Below are positions 38,901 to 50,900 of a stretch of 64,000 nt of DNA, one piece after another; position 1 is the stretch's first letter; each line of letters starts with the position of its first letter. The notes beneath the pieces were generated by a model. It searched no databases, was not told the DNA's origin, and saw only the letters and a list, made by a program, of their open reading frames with translations. The position numbers were made by a program, and so were the translations under genes. This DNA comes from Lepidonotus clava (Eukaryota > Annelida > Polychaeta > Phyllodocida > Polynoidae), in the NCBI GenBank assembly GCA_936440205.1, contig OW387143.1:35898074-35962073 (forward strand). The letters are read 5' to 3'.

Positions 38901-41900
38901 TTTGGTTCAAACTGTGAAGTTCTCACACATTGGTCTGAGGAGCCGATCTTGGTTGGCCTCAGATTGACGGTAAGATCCTCCAGCTTTAGTTCACCGTGGG
39001 AACTAGAGCACAGACTAGGCTGGTAAGTAAACCGTTCACTGGATGAAGTGGGTAGACTCTTAATGTTACCGTCTCTTTGATATTTGACCTGATCACTTGG
39101 TTGCCCTGTACTCTGACCTTTACTTTGACCTCTAACGTGGCGTCGTGTTTGATTACTTGTCGTAACCTGGTCACATTTTATTTGACCTACTGGCTGACCT
39201 TTGGCGGGGTGACTTCTTATTTGGGATCCTTTTCCAACTTTTGTTTGATATTTCCCCGTGTCTTCATTTCTAACATTTCCACTTCTAGTCTGACCTCTAA
39301 CATCAGGTCTTATTCGACCTCTCAATTGTTTTGATTGGCCTTGATGATTATTCGGTTTTACACTTGGATTTATATTCTGACCATTTCTTCTTTCGATGTT
39401 CTTCTCGGAAGGAGGTTCAACCACATAATTTTTCTTAAAACTTCTTTCTGAACTTTTCCTAGCATCTCTCCTACTATCCTTTTCGTTGCGGTCTCTGTGA
39501 TTATGGGTGTTGGCACTACGCCCATGAGGTGGCCTATAAATCAAAGTAAAACTCCTTTTAGGATGCCCATAGTCTGAAACAAACTCCTTTGCTCCTTGTG
39601 TACGTATAACTAGTCCAGTTTCCCTATCCTGGGACGATGATGTTAATTCCCCAGAACGATGTTTCTTAATCCATCCATATCGGCCGTTTGCTTCTTCATG
39701 GTAATTCACGAAAGTCCAGGGCTGAGATTCTCCTCTATCCTTTTTTGTATCATCATCATCATTTACTATTAGATCCACACAGCTTTTTGGGGGGTTCCTG
39801 ACCCTTGTTGAAAAATTTGAGGCATTTACCTGGTAGGAGTCAAACGGTTTATACCAACCGATATGGCCAGGGGATAGATCCCCAGTGTGTGCGCTGCGGT
39901 TGGCATTTGAAGACTCCCTCGACATAGTTTGTTTGCGGTAAAGTTCCAACCAAAATTAGTTAAAGAGCCTGTTGACAAACCTAACCTGTGTGCTAGGTAA
40001 ACCTGGAGAGAGGGCCACTCTATTAAGCCCGCCCCTAGACAACCACGACAAGGCTGCCGTTTAAACTTTGCCTTCGACATGTGTATGCATCTTGAACATG
40101 TATACCCAAAGACATGCAGTGCTGGGAGGTTCTCTACGCTATACTTTGTACAAACAGCGACTACTGCTGCAATGCAATATGTTCTCTGGCAAGGAGTGTC
40201 GCACTCCAAGTCAAGAGAAATCTAGCGTCCATCTGGCTCAGAATATGTTCAATGTAGAGAACATGCCATATAGTACTAGGTCTGGATGGAAATAGTTGTT
40301 CTTGGCTTGCATTTCAGTTGTACACAACATGCTGTTGCTTTAGGTTGTTATTTCAAGCAACTGAGCAGGGATATCCAGCATGTTAGACATTACCGGTATT
40401 TCTTTTTATCTCTACTAATTTTTGAATTGCTATTTGTTCTCATTAAATCTGGTGATATAGAATAATTGGATCTGTCAGTTTGGTTCAGAATTCCTATAAA
40501 GGTATGTTAATTATAGGATTGTGTGGTACTTTGTGGGACTGTCTTGTTCTTTGGCAAACTGCCGGGTGGCATTCGACCCATTGTTTACTGAGAAAACAAG
40601 GTATGTTTACATAAACAGTCTATGAGTTCCAACTATTACGGGCACGGTTGGTCACACGAGCATTACGTAATACCGTTATGCCAGCGGATTTATCTTTTCT
40701 GTTTGACGTGATTCCTCGAGTTATATAGCTTTATATGAAATACTTCTTGAAATGCCTGCTATTTTATTTGACCTTCATACGGTGTATGATTTGGGTATCC
40801 TACGCTGTTTTCAACGAAGACTGTTAATTTGAGGTATATTGTAAGTTTCTCAGAATAAAAAAAAAAAAGAAAACAAGAAGCAAATGACTATCAAAGTTCC
40901 GATCGTTGGAACAATCGATGTTCGCCCTTAACACAACAATGGACATTTCATTGTGTTGAGTAGTGATCACCACCAGTAGACTACCACTACCACTCCTCCT
41001 GTCACACACAACTCAGGGAGGGGCTTAGGAAAGGGGCTCCTACTACCAGTGCTAGGTCACTGCACCCACCCACCCAGAGGGTGGCTCAAGTACTGGTTAT
41101 TTAACCCACTTCTGGCTTCTCAAACTGCACCCTCCCCCACCCCCACTCCTTGAACTGAGTTCAAGGAGTGGGGGTGGGGGAGGGTGCAGGGGAGAGGCCT
41201 GCCCACTCAATTACACTTGATGCACACTAATTGTCCTTGCTTACAAATGCATGCCAGTGGACAAAGGCCTGTAGCTACTTGTATGTAAGATTGTGTAACC
41301 GGGCAATCAGATCAAAGCCCAAATACCTACAAAAGACATGACTGATTGAGTGAGCCCTTCCCATAAGCTACAATACTAAAAACTATAATTAAGGGCTCAC
41401 AAAAAAATGACTGAAGTCCTGATTTAAATGAGATTCTCTATCTCAGTAGTGTCATTCATCAAATCTTCACCCGATTCTAAATTGGCACACATCGAACGTG
41501 ATAAGGAGAAACAACTGATGCAACGGTTATCCACCATCATACCAAAGCGGTCGAATTTAATTAAATCCATGGAATGCTAAACTATCTCACTTAAATAGAA
41601 AATCCCCGAAAGTGTACGACTGAGAGCTATCAGGAATGACATTTAGCAGTACATGTAGCAACAGACATTGTTTTGAAAAATCAAAAAAGAAACATACCCT
41701 GTCGTACGCCTTCTTGGCACGGTCCAATTCTCTGAAGCTTTTCTCCATCTCATGGGCCACTTTTCGGTGAAAATCACCAAGTGGTCGGTCCAATGGATCC
41801 TGTTTATTTCGTCCTCCCGGACCCTGCAAAATTGATTAAGATAATTCTGTCAGAATTGACCATAAAATTGGATGATTTAGAAAAATTTTCAAACATCGAT

Positions 41901-44900
41901 ACACTTGATTTTGTGGATTTTCAAAACTATCCCTGACATTCGAAAGCAAATATGTCTAGAAAGTAATCAAATGTTTCTTAACCAGAATGACCATTCGTTT
42001 AAGACAGAATATACAACAGAAGTATAATTAATATCGTACCTCTAAGTCAATAGTTTCCTAAATAGTAAACATATTTGGTTTACATGGAAAGACTTTCGAT
42101 TACAGGGTTTTACCTTAGCATAGAGTTACTTGTACCAGAGTACAGAGTATAAGGAGAGGGCCACTTGTCCGTTGGACTTGTGGATAAGCTAGTTAACCTC
42201 TGTAATTATTTCAGGATGCTTTCAAAATGAATCTCATATAACGTTGATTTTCTGAAACTAAGGTAAGCACTTAAAAGAAAAGATCCCCTAAAACTATGTA
42301 TGACGGGACCCACAGTACTGTATAAAACCATGAACCCATTGCCTACCTTGCCCGCCTTGAGCGCGTGGTAGATGTCGTCGAGGCGCCTCTTCAGGTCGTC
42401 CGGTGAGACCTGCGGCTGGTTCTGGTCCTTGCGCCGCTCGCGGTACATCTGCTGCTGCAGGTCCGTGTTGGCATTCTGAGGAATGGGAATAGTTATTACA
42501 CATAAGAAATGGAAAACTTATAGATGTCATTTTTGCCCTGATTATTCAATTCATATAATGTATGGGAAAGGCTTGTTTGTAAAGTCAGAACAAAAAGATG
42601 AATTCATGTTTTATTTTTATCCCTACACTATTTCCGTTGGTGGGAGTTGAGTGATTTAGAGTATGTTCAATATCTGTACGTCACTATTGGAGTGGGACAA
42701 AAAAATGAATTCATGACTGAAAAACTTTTTACATTATTCAGTACATTTTATTAAACTTGGATTAATTTCGTAGAATTAGAGTTGATTTTCTGGTCGCTTC
42801 ATTCTCAGTACTGTGTAAATACAAAAATTGAATACCGGTAATAAACGTTTTGTCATCAAATCCATTCTTTGAATATACTATCTGCAAATGATTACCAGCG
42901 GTATAACCGGTTTAGCAATCTTTGACTTATTCTTATAAATGTTAATTTTCGGGGAGAGGGAAAAAAACTTTATACAGCACTTGGGTTTTGAGAATCAATT
43001 TTCAAAATCCATTTAACCGATAAACGATTGTGCGACTTACTGCTCATACCAACACCGACTTTTCTGAAACCTTATTCCATTATGAAGAGCTAATGTGCTT
43101 GAAACATTATCGTGCTTCAACAATTTGTTGAATAAAACTACGTGATCACCAAAGACAGAATGGTGGTTTTGATGTTCATTTCTCGACAAATGACTTTAAT
43201 CTTGGTTTGATGTGGGATAATATAAGCTATGTATTTAGTAGAATATCGGTAGGTACCTGTAGATCAGCTAGCTGTTTGTGAAGGGTGTTAATCTCGTCGT
43301 CCTTCAGGTCAGCGGTCCGGGCCTGATCGGCCAGCTGGGCCGCCCGCCGCTGTTCAGCCTCCAGTCGCTTCTCATAGGCCTCCTTTTCAGCCTGAAAATA
43401 CAACAATAAAATAAAAGTTTATGGTCGAAAAGGTCAAGCAGGTAGATCTGGCATAACTAAATACATTGCAACCCCCATAAGAATTATAAATTATATACAA
43501 ATATTTCGTTGTTCTTTTCCTTCGTTCATGCCAACCAATACATTACACACAGTGTGCTTACTTCATTTTCTGTTTTACGCTTGAAAGAAACTTAATTTCT
43601 AAACACAAACATTTTTTTAGATTTCATGCAACAATTTGAATGTCATAAGATGCGACTTTATCACTTCAGCATTTAAAACAAATTAGTTCAGATTAATTTT
43701 CCATTAGAGTATTCACCATCTTGATAACCAACCTCGGGTTCAAGGACATTTTAGAAGCTCAACAAGTCCAAAATCAAGAATGAACAGGTTTTTTTTTTGT
43801 TTTCCTATCTTTCCTAACCGCTTGTTTGTCATAAAGATGAGAAAAGCGCGTCAAGTAAAGACTCAAACCAATCCCGAGAGTTCACCAAGTGAAATTTTCA
43901 AAACATACAAATTACATATTCATCTCTTATTGGTTTAACAATTTCACACAGCCTAGCTGCTCACCCTGGCTTTGGCCTCCTTAGCCATCAGTTCCTCTCG
44001 CAGTTTCCCGAGCAGTCCCTCTGCATCGTGTAGCCGCCCCGACAATTCAGCATCTTCGTTGTCTCTATGGCGCGTCTCGTCCAACTGACGGGCTAACGAG
44101 TTGTTCAGGTCCTGCTGCCCCAACAAAGAGTCCTCCAGAGCTGCCAGTTTCTGCAGATAAATGAAAGAGACATTTTTTAATCGTCTATCATGACATGTTT
44201 CTTTTGTTATTACATCCGTCTGTCTAAAGGTTTGACTGGTTTTTGTTGTCGTAAGTATCTTGTGTGTGCCACAGGAACGAAGGTTCTTTTTTATTTTCTT
44301 GTAGAAGAACATAACGATGATTGCTTTGGATAAATCCCCACATCAGATTGCGGAGGAAACTGGCATTGCCTGTTCTCTGCCCAGTTGCCTAAAAGCGTAC
44401 ATCCCTGTATACCTCTAACAGACACTCATGTCAGCCCAATATGTCTTACACCAATCCCTCAACTAATATTGATTTATTATAAATAAATTAAACGACAACT
44501 TTCAAAACAATGTATTCAACTTAAAACCTATAGCACACCTCATGAAGTTGTGAGATCTCGGCCTGGGCCTGCGGTAGTCTGCCCGCGTCCTGCTCGAGGC
44601 CCGCGATGTGAGCGAGCAGCTCTTCCCGCTCCCGCACGAGCTGGTCCATGTCCTGCCGCTGTGTGTCCGCACGCCGCTGTACATCGGCCAAGTAGTCCTG
44701 GAGTCCGTTCACGATCCCCTCCAGCTCCTCTCGGATCTCATCATTGTGAGCCACTTGGCCTGAAAAGGCATATATTTTGAAATAAGTCTCATATTTCTAA
44801 GGTAATTTGTGATATTCACATAAATGTGAAATAAAGCCTATGCTGGAAAATATGTTTTTTTCAGACTGACTTCTTCTGCAATTTTAGATATATTCATACT

Positions 44901-47900
44901 GTATGTACATTTGCCACCCAGGTGAATCACTTTCCTGAAATAATCTCCATATCATTCCTGATATTGGAAACAGGTACGCATTTTTCTCAAGATTTCAACA
45001 AAAGTTATAGAACATATATAGTTAAGATTAACCTGAAATAAAATCCCCAAAAGTATTCCAAGTACACTTCTTATTTCTGGGATATAAATTAAATCGAGCA
45101 TTACCTTCCCGTAGCTCCTGCTCCAGTCGTTTGAGTGTGCCCGTCTCGTGGGCTATAGTGGCGAGCATCTCCTCCAGTTTACGCTGTAGGGCGGCGTACA
45201 CCTGATTTGTCAGATTTAACTGTTGCTCTTTGTCCGCCACTTCTTTACTCACTGCGCTCTGAAAACATCAATGTTAGTTTTTCTTTAAATCAATATCATA
45301 CATTTGGTTGGTTTGAGTCAGCATGATACATCATTGTGTGCTTTGGTCGTTTACCTTGACATATATATCTAGATTACAACAGCAACTGGAATATATAATT
45401 TGTACCATGAGACATTTTCAACTTAGATCCAACAGTATTACAAACAAGGTTACAGTATCACCACATGCTGCTCACGGTAAATAGGAAAAGTAAATGTTAT
45501 GAATCTGGCTTAAAACACATGTAACCTAAATTAAAGTACATGTAACCTAAATTTTTAATCTGAGCATGCCTCCCACAAAATACAAGTCTAGGTTACATCA
45601 ATACTCAACAAATAGATGAATTCTCTAGTGAATTACCATACAAATGTTAACTATGATATCTGGAGACAATGAGACAATGACAATGACAGTATAACATAAT
45701 GATTATCGGGCCTTACATAGAGGGAGTCCCTGGAGCCCATACTGTTGAGGCGACCCCTCAGTCGGCCGATGTCCCGCTCCTGGCTCTGAATCTCCCGCTC
45801 GGCCTCCGCCATCTCCTCCTCGATCTTATCGGCCTCGTCACGCAAAATGTGCACCTGGTTGGAAGTATACACAAGTACAATTTAATTTAATGTTGGAAAG
45901 ATCCGTGAACAAAGAATGGTATTAACCAAGAAGGTTTTATCAAAGAAGATGGGCCGTATCATGTGTATGTTTTGCAACAGCAGGGCATTTTAAGTCGTAT
46001 GTTTTACAAAAGCTTGGTCATATTGAGTATATGTTTCACAAAAGCGGAAAAACAACGTCACGAGAACAACTTTTCAGTGGAACAATGGGAAAAGAACAAC
46101 GGGAAAATGATGGTCCGGAAAATGTCTTACAAATTCAAACTATAGTCAACAAAGTCTGAAATCATTAATCTGATTTATCAGAAATGCAGTGTGTCCCAAA
46201 AAACGCCGGACATCCGGACATCGATGACCGATGTTTTAGGCTTTAATGTCGGACATTATGTCCGACAATCTTCTAATGCTTTGCCCCTAGAAAATGAGTA
46301 ATTTTGTCACTATTATTTTTCCGAATATTTCTATACATCTATTTAATTATGACTTGTACAGTATGGTATGGAAATGTCCGATGTAATCCCTTTAAAAGTC
46401 GGACAATTTGTCCGCCGTTTCAGAAAGTTTTTGGGATAGACTAGTTTTAAACGTATATACGACACAATACAGAACTAGCAAGGCAGAAGAGGAATACTTT
46501 TCAAAAGAGATAAAGCAGTCGAGGATATCAGTGCAATCTATCTTTGTGGCGGTTTACAGTATAAATCATGGGAATTGGCTAACCATTAATCAGCCTAAAA
46601 CAAGATACAAAAGAAATAAATCTAAATAAATGTTACAAATATATATCAAAAAGTCTGATACTCACATGGTCGATTTTCCGCTCGAGGCTGGCCCTCAGCT
46701 GCTGTTTGTCGCCCTCTGTCAAGGCGCGCGGTGGGTGGGTGTCGGCGAGGCGCTGTAACTCCTCGGTCGCTCGGACCATCTGCTGCTCAGTACTGCTTAA
46801 CTCATCCTGCAGCCCACGAAGACGGTCCTGGGCTGAAGTGAAGGGAGCATGCTTAGATGTTTATCTAGCATTTTAATAGAAGATGATTTCCCTATTGTTT
46901 ATATCAATAGGAAACTACAAATACTGTTTATAAAAGGGCCAGCGTGGCCTTAGAGCGATCAGCCCAATGGGTTGGTGTTCCATCTCTAGGCACAAGATGT
47001 TTTTCATCATACCATCATAAACTACAATGCTCTAACACTAAGGCCAGTGCATTTGGCTTGGCTGGTGTTCATAATTGTCTTATTGCCCAGTGGACCGGTA
47101 GTGGTCAAAAACTGATATCAGATATTATTAACAGAAATAAAATATATTGATATTCCAGAAAACTCTGAATATAACATACCCGACTGGATAGCGTTGCGTT
47201 TGTCTTCCAGTTCTCGGTCCAGCTCAGCGTGCAGCTGTTGGGTTGCTGCATCCATCTGCCCGGCCTGTGCCTGGCCCTGGTTTGCTCGTAACCGCTGCTC
47301 ACGAGCCAACTGGTTCTTACGGAACCGACCCTTGCCAATGTAGGGGCTTTCATCGTATGCACCATCCTCCTCCTGACTCTAAAATGCACATATGAAGATT
47401 TGACTTTCATTTGGAAAACGAGGTACATAAACTTTTTTTATTCTCTATCAATATTAATCTAAGACATCAATTATTTTAGATTTTCGACTTGGATGCTGCT
47501 AAAGTGATAGTCATGCAAATCAATGTCTTGAATATTTGTGTTTTTGCATCACTTAATGTTATATTACTTTTAAATCAAGCAAACATCCATAGAAGTTTAT
47601 GGAGGACGTTGAATATACAATCTGCAAATTGAAGATTTTTCTAATCTCCTAAAAAAAATCAGTAACCACCAAATAAGAGTTTCGTAATCTAACTTGCAAA
47701 CTTAATAATAGCGTACGCTCACCCCACTTTCTGGTGTTGGCAGTTCTCCAAGTGTTTCGAACTTGTGGTCGATCTTGTAAAATGCAAGCTCCTGCTCGAG
47801 TTCGTAGTGCTTCTCACAGGCTCGGGTTAATTCACTCGTTCTCTTTTTCAACTGTTTGTAAAAATATTGAAGAAATATACTTAAAGATATAAAATCTGTT

Positions 47901-50900
47901 TTTTATCAGACAAGTTTTTAATCTCCTGGGTACCTGGAAATGGACATTTTGTGTGACATCACTCCGCTTTATTCAATTTCATGTATTACTATGCACAATC
48001 CATAGGACACCTTCTTATGCATATTTTCGTTGGAAAAAAAAGATCATGTGAATCTAAATACTGGATGACCTATCAAGAAGACTTGGAAAAAACAAAAATA
48101 CAAATTTAAGAACCTTAGAAATGAAAACCGATATATGTAGTGTATAAGACATAATAAGACATTTTAAGAGCTACGTGGGGACCCTGTTATATTTTGCGAG
48201 TCCAAAATACTGGAAACCAAGTAAAGTTTAAGGGATCTTCCATTATGTACATACATACGTTTTCAAACTTTTGAGACACCCCTCACTGGATTTGTACAAG
48301 ATCCTATGCATATTTTCAACAATTCCAGACCCTCTTCCCTGGTGAATAAATTATCTAAAGAAAAAACATCATGGTCCACCCACCATGTTGTTCTTGGTGT
48401 CGAGCTCCCGCTGCAGCTCCCTGAGCTGCTCGTGGCCCTGTTTGAGTCGCTGTGTGGTGTCCTGCTGGTGCTGTGTCTGCTGGGCCGACTCCTGCAGCGA
48501 CCGGTTGTGGTCCTCCTGCAGGCGGGACAGCGCCAGGTCCCGCTGCTCCAGCTCCCGCTCCAGGTGCTCTATCTCCTCTGAAAATAAAAACATATGCATG
48601 AAATTTATAATTTGTGTGCAATTTAAATTTTTTTTCATCAAATTTGTTATGGGTCACTCCGGTCAGATAGACCTAGTCAACCTGATTGTCATTTTCAACC
48701 AATAAAAAATTAGATATAAAATTTGGTATATTCAAAAGAATACTTAGCACGGTAATTTCTAACATGCAAGGTCTTATGTACTAGGTTAATAACAGATTTC
48801 CGTTGAAAAGACGATTTTTTTTGTTCATACGACTTTGGTAACTGTAGGAGACTGTATGTTAACTGTGAATAAAAAGATTCAAAAAGACTACTTCATATAG
48901 GAACAATTTGCATGGCAACACAGACCTACAAATCCGTCTCTTTCATATAGGAACAAAAGCACTTACGAACATCATGTATACAAATAACATTCATTCTCGT
49001 ATTGATACAATCATTATCTTTCATGAAAATCAGAATATAATGATTTTTTAAAGATTAAATTACAAACCTTGTGCAAACCGAGCCTGAGCTGTGGTCCTCT
49101 CCTCCCACTCGATTGGCTGACCGTCCAGGGTCTCGACCGTGCGCAGGTGGAAGATGAGGAAGAGCCGACAGTGAGCGAGCTGACACACGGGGTTCTCGGC
49201 TACCGACAACTGACTCAGGTCTCGGAGCGGCCTCAGCTTGGACAACTCACTCAACTGATACAAAGCAAGGCTATCATGAGACAAGGAATTTTGAAAATCA
49301 TTAAACAACTTCAATTGAGAATAACTATGCAATTCTTTTCAATTCATGGGGCACGTAAATGATAATTTCTAAGAAAAATATTTCAAAGGGTCCCTTGCAC
49401 ATTATCTTTAAAAAGGCAAATTTGGGCTAGGTTTACTTTAACCATTCTTAAGACGGAAATTCTAAATGTTAATTCTTCAGCACAATTCCTCCCTGTTATA
49501 ACTTTTTTTTATGTTACATATCTTAGATTTGAGGGTATCATGTAGTTTAACGTTATTTTTGAAAACGTCTGACATGTTTTGATTTAGGTAAATTCATTTC
49601 AACAATATTTAGGCACAAACGTTTGACTCTTCTTCACAGTTGGTTTAATCTTACTGCCTTTGGAAATTATATGTGTAGAGAAAAATACTTATATACGATA
49701 TAATCTTTAAATACTCGACATTCTAAATATTACTCACCGACTGAATTTGATTTTTTGAAATCTTGAAAACGCGAAGCCCCTTCAGTTTCTTTGTTAACCA
49801 CACAGGGATATGCTCGATCATATTCCCTGTAAGATTCAGCGACTGAAACAAAGAAATACAAACTTTAGAAACTTCCGTTTTGTCGCTTTTAGAATAGAAT
49901 ACGGCCCGTGACGTAAAATAACAATGACGTAAATGTGTAAATTGTCTGATTGTAAGCGATGTGTTTATGAACTGTGCCTATCAAAGAAACATTTTCTAAG
50001 TAGAGAAATAAGTATTTAGTTTTATCAGAAATACAAATCGACCGGATTTTAGTAATGAGCTTGACAGAGTGACTGTTCTGAGCCCACAATGTGCATCTTT
50101 AGATTTGTTTCATGATGGGTACCTGCCAGTACCATATCACCAACTTCATTATTCTTAAACAAAGCTCGATAATGAAAATACTTGGCATAACAAAAACCTA
50201 CCTGTAGGTTGACGAGCATGTCTATGCCCTCAATCCTTGAGATGGCGTTGTAGGAGAGGTTCAGTTCACGCAGCTTTGTCAGTTTGTCCAACTTCTCTAT
50301 TTTCTCGATCATGTTACAGCTCAGATTCAAGGTCTGCAGCTTCTTCAGTTTCTCCAAGTTCTCAATGTACTAAAAATGGTAATCAAGGGAGGAAAAAACA
50401 CATGTATAGAATATATGGGTTCAAATATTTTGTTTTCTCTTCAGATTAAGTCAAGAACATTATTTGACTTGGAGCTGAATAATTACTCTGCTTTTTTCAG
50501 TTTTTTGTTTTTCAGTTTTCTGTATCTTATTACTAATATTACCGGGTTTCTTGAAACATATTATGAAGAGAAATGCCCCTTTAGGTTGTCATTTTACAGT
50601 AGGTCAGGAAATAGGCGTGAATACACTAGCCAAAATATTAGTGCGTATCACTGTTTAGCAACAACTTGAATTCCAGAAATTCGACGTTTTGACTAATGAA
50701 ACCTTCACACTTTGCCCGTATAAAATTGTATTTTTGTTTCTATTGTGGTTAATTCTTATAAACATAGGTGGGTGTTCATGGCATGTCCGGTGTAATAAGC
50801 TTAAATGTTGCAAAATATGTCTGTACTAAGTTTCAGAAGGTTTTTGGGAGCAACCGTGCAACAATATCCCTTGTCCACTCACCTTGATCTTCTTGCCGCC

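Noticed and set aside
39826-40209. Second - strand ORF overlapping the start of the nested 784-codon ORF
   Set aside because: It is in a different frame, Cys-rich by chance, and lacks support. The longer frame explains the region better.
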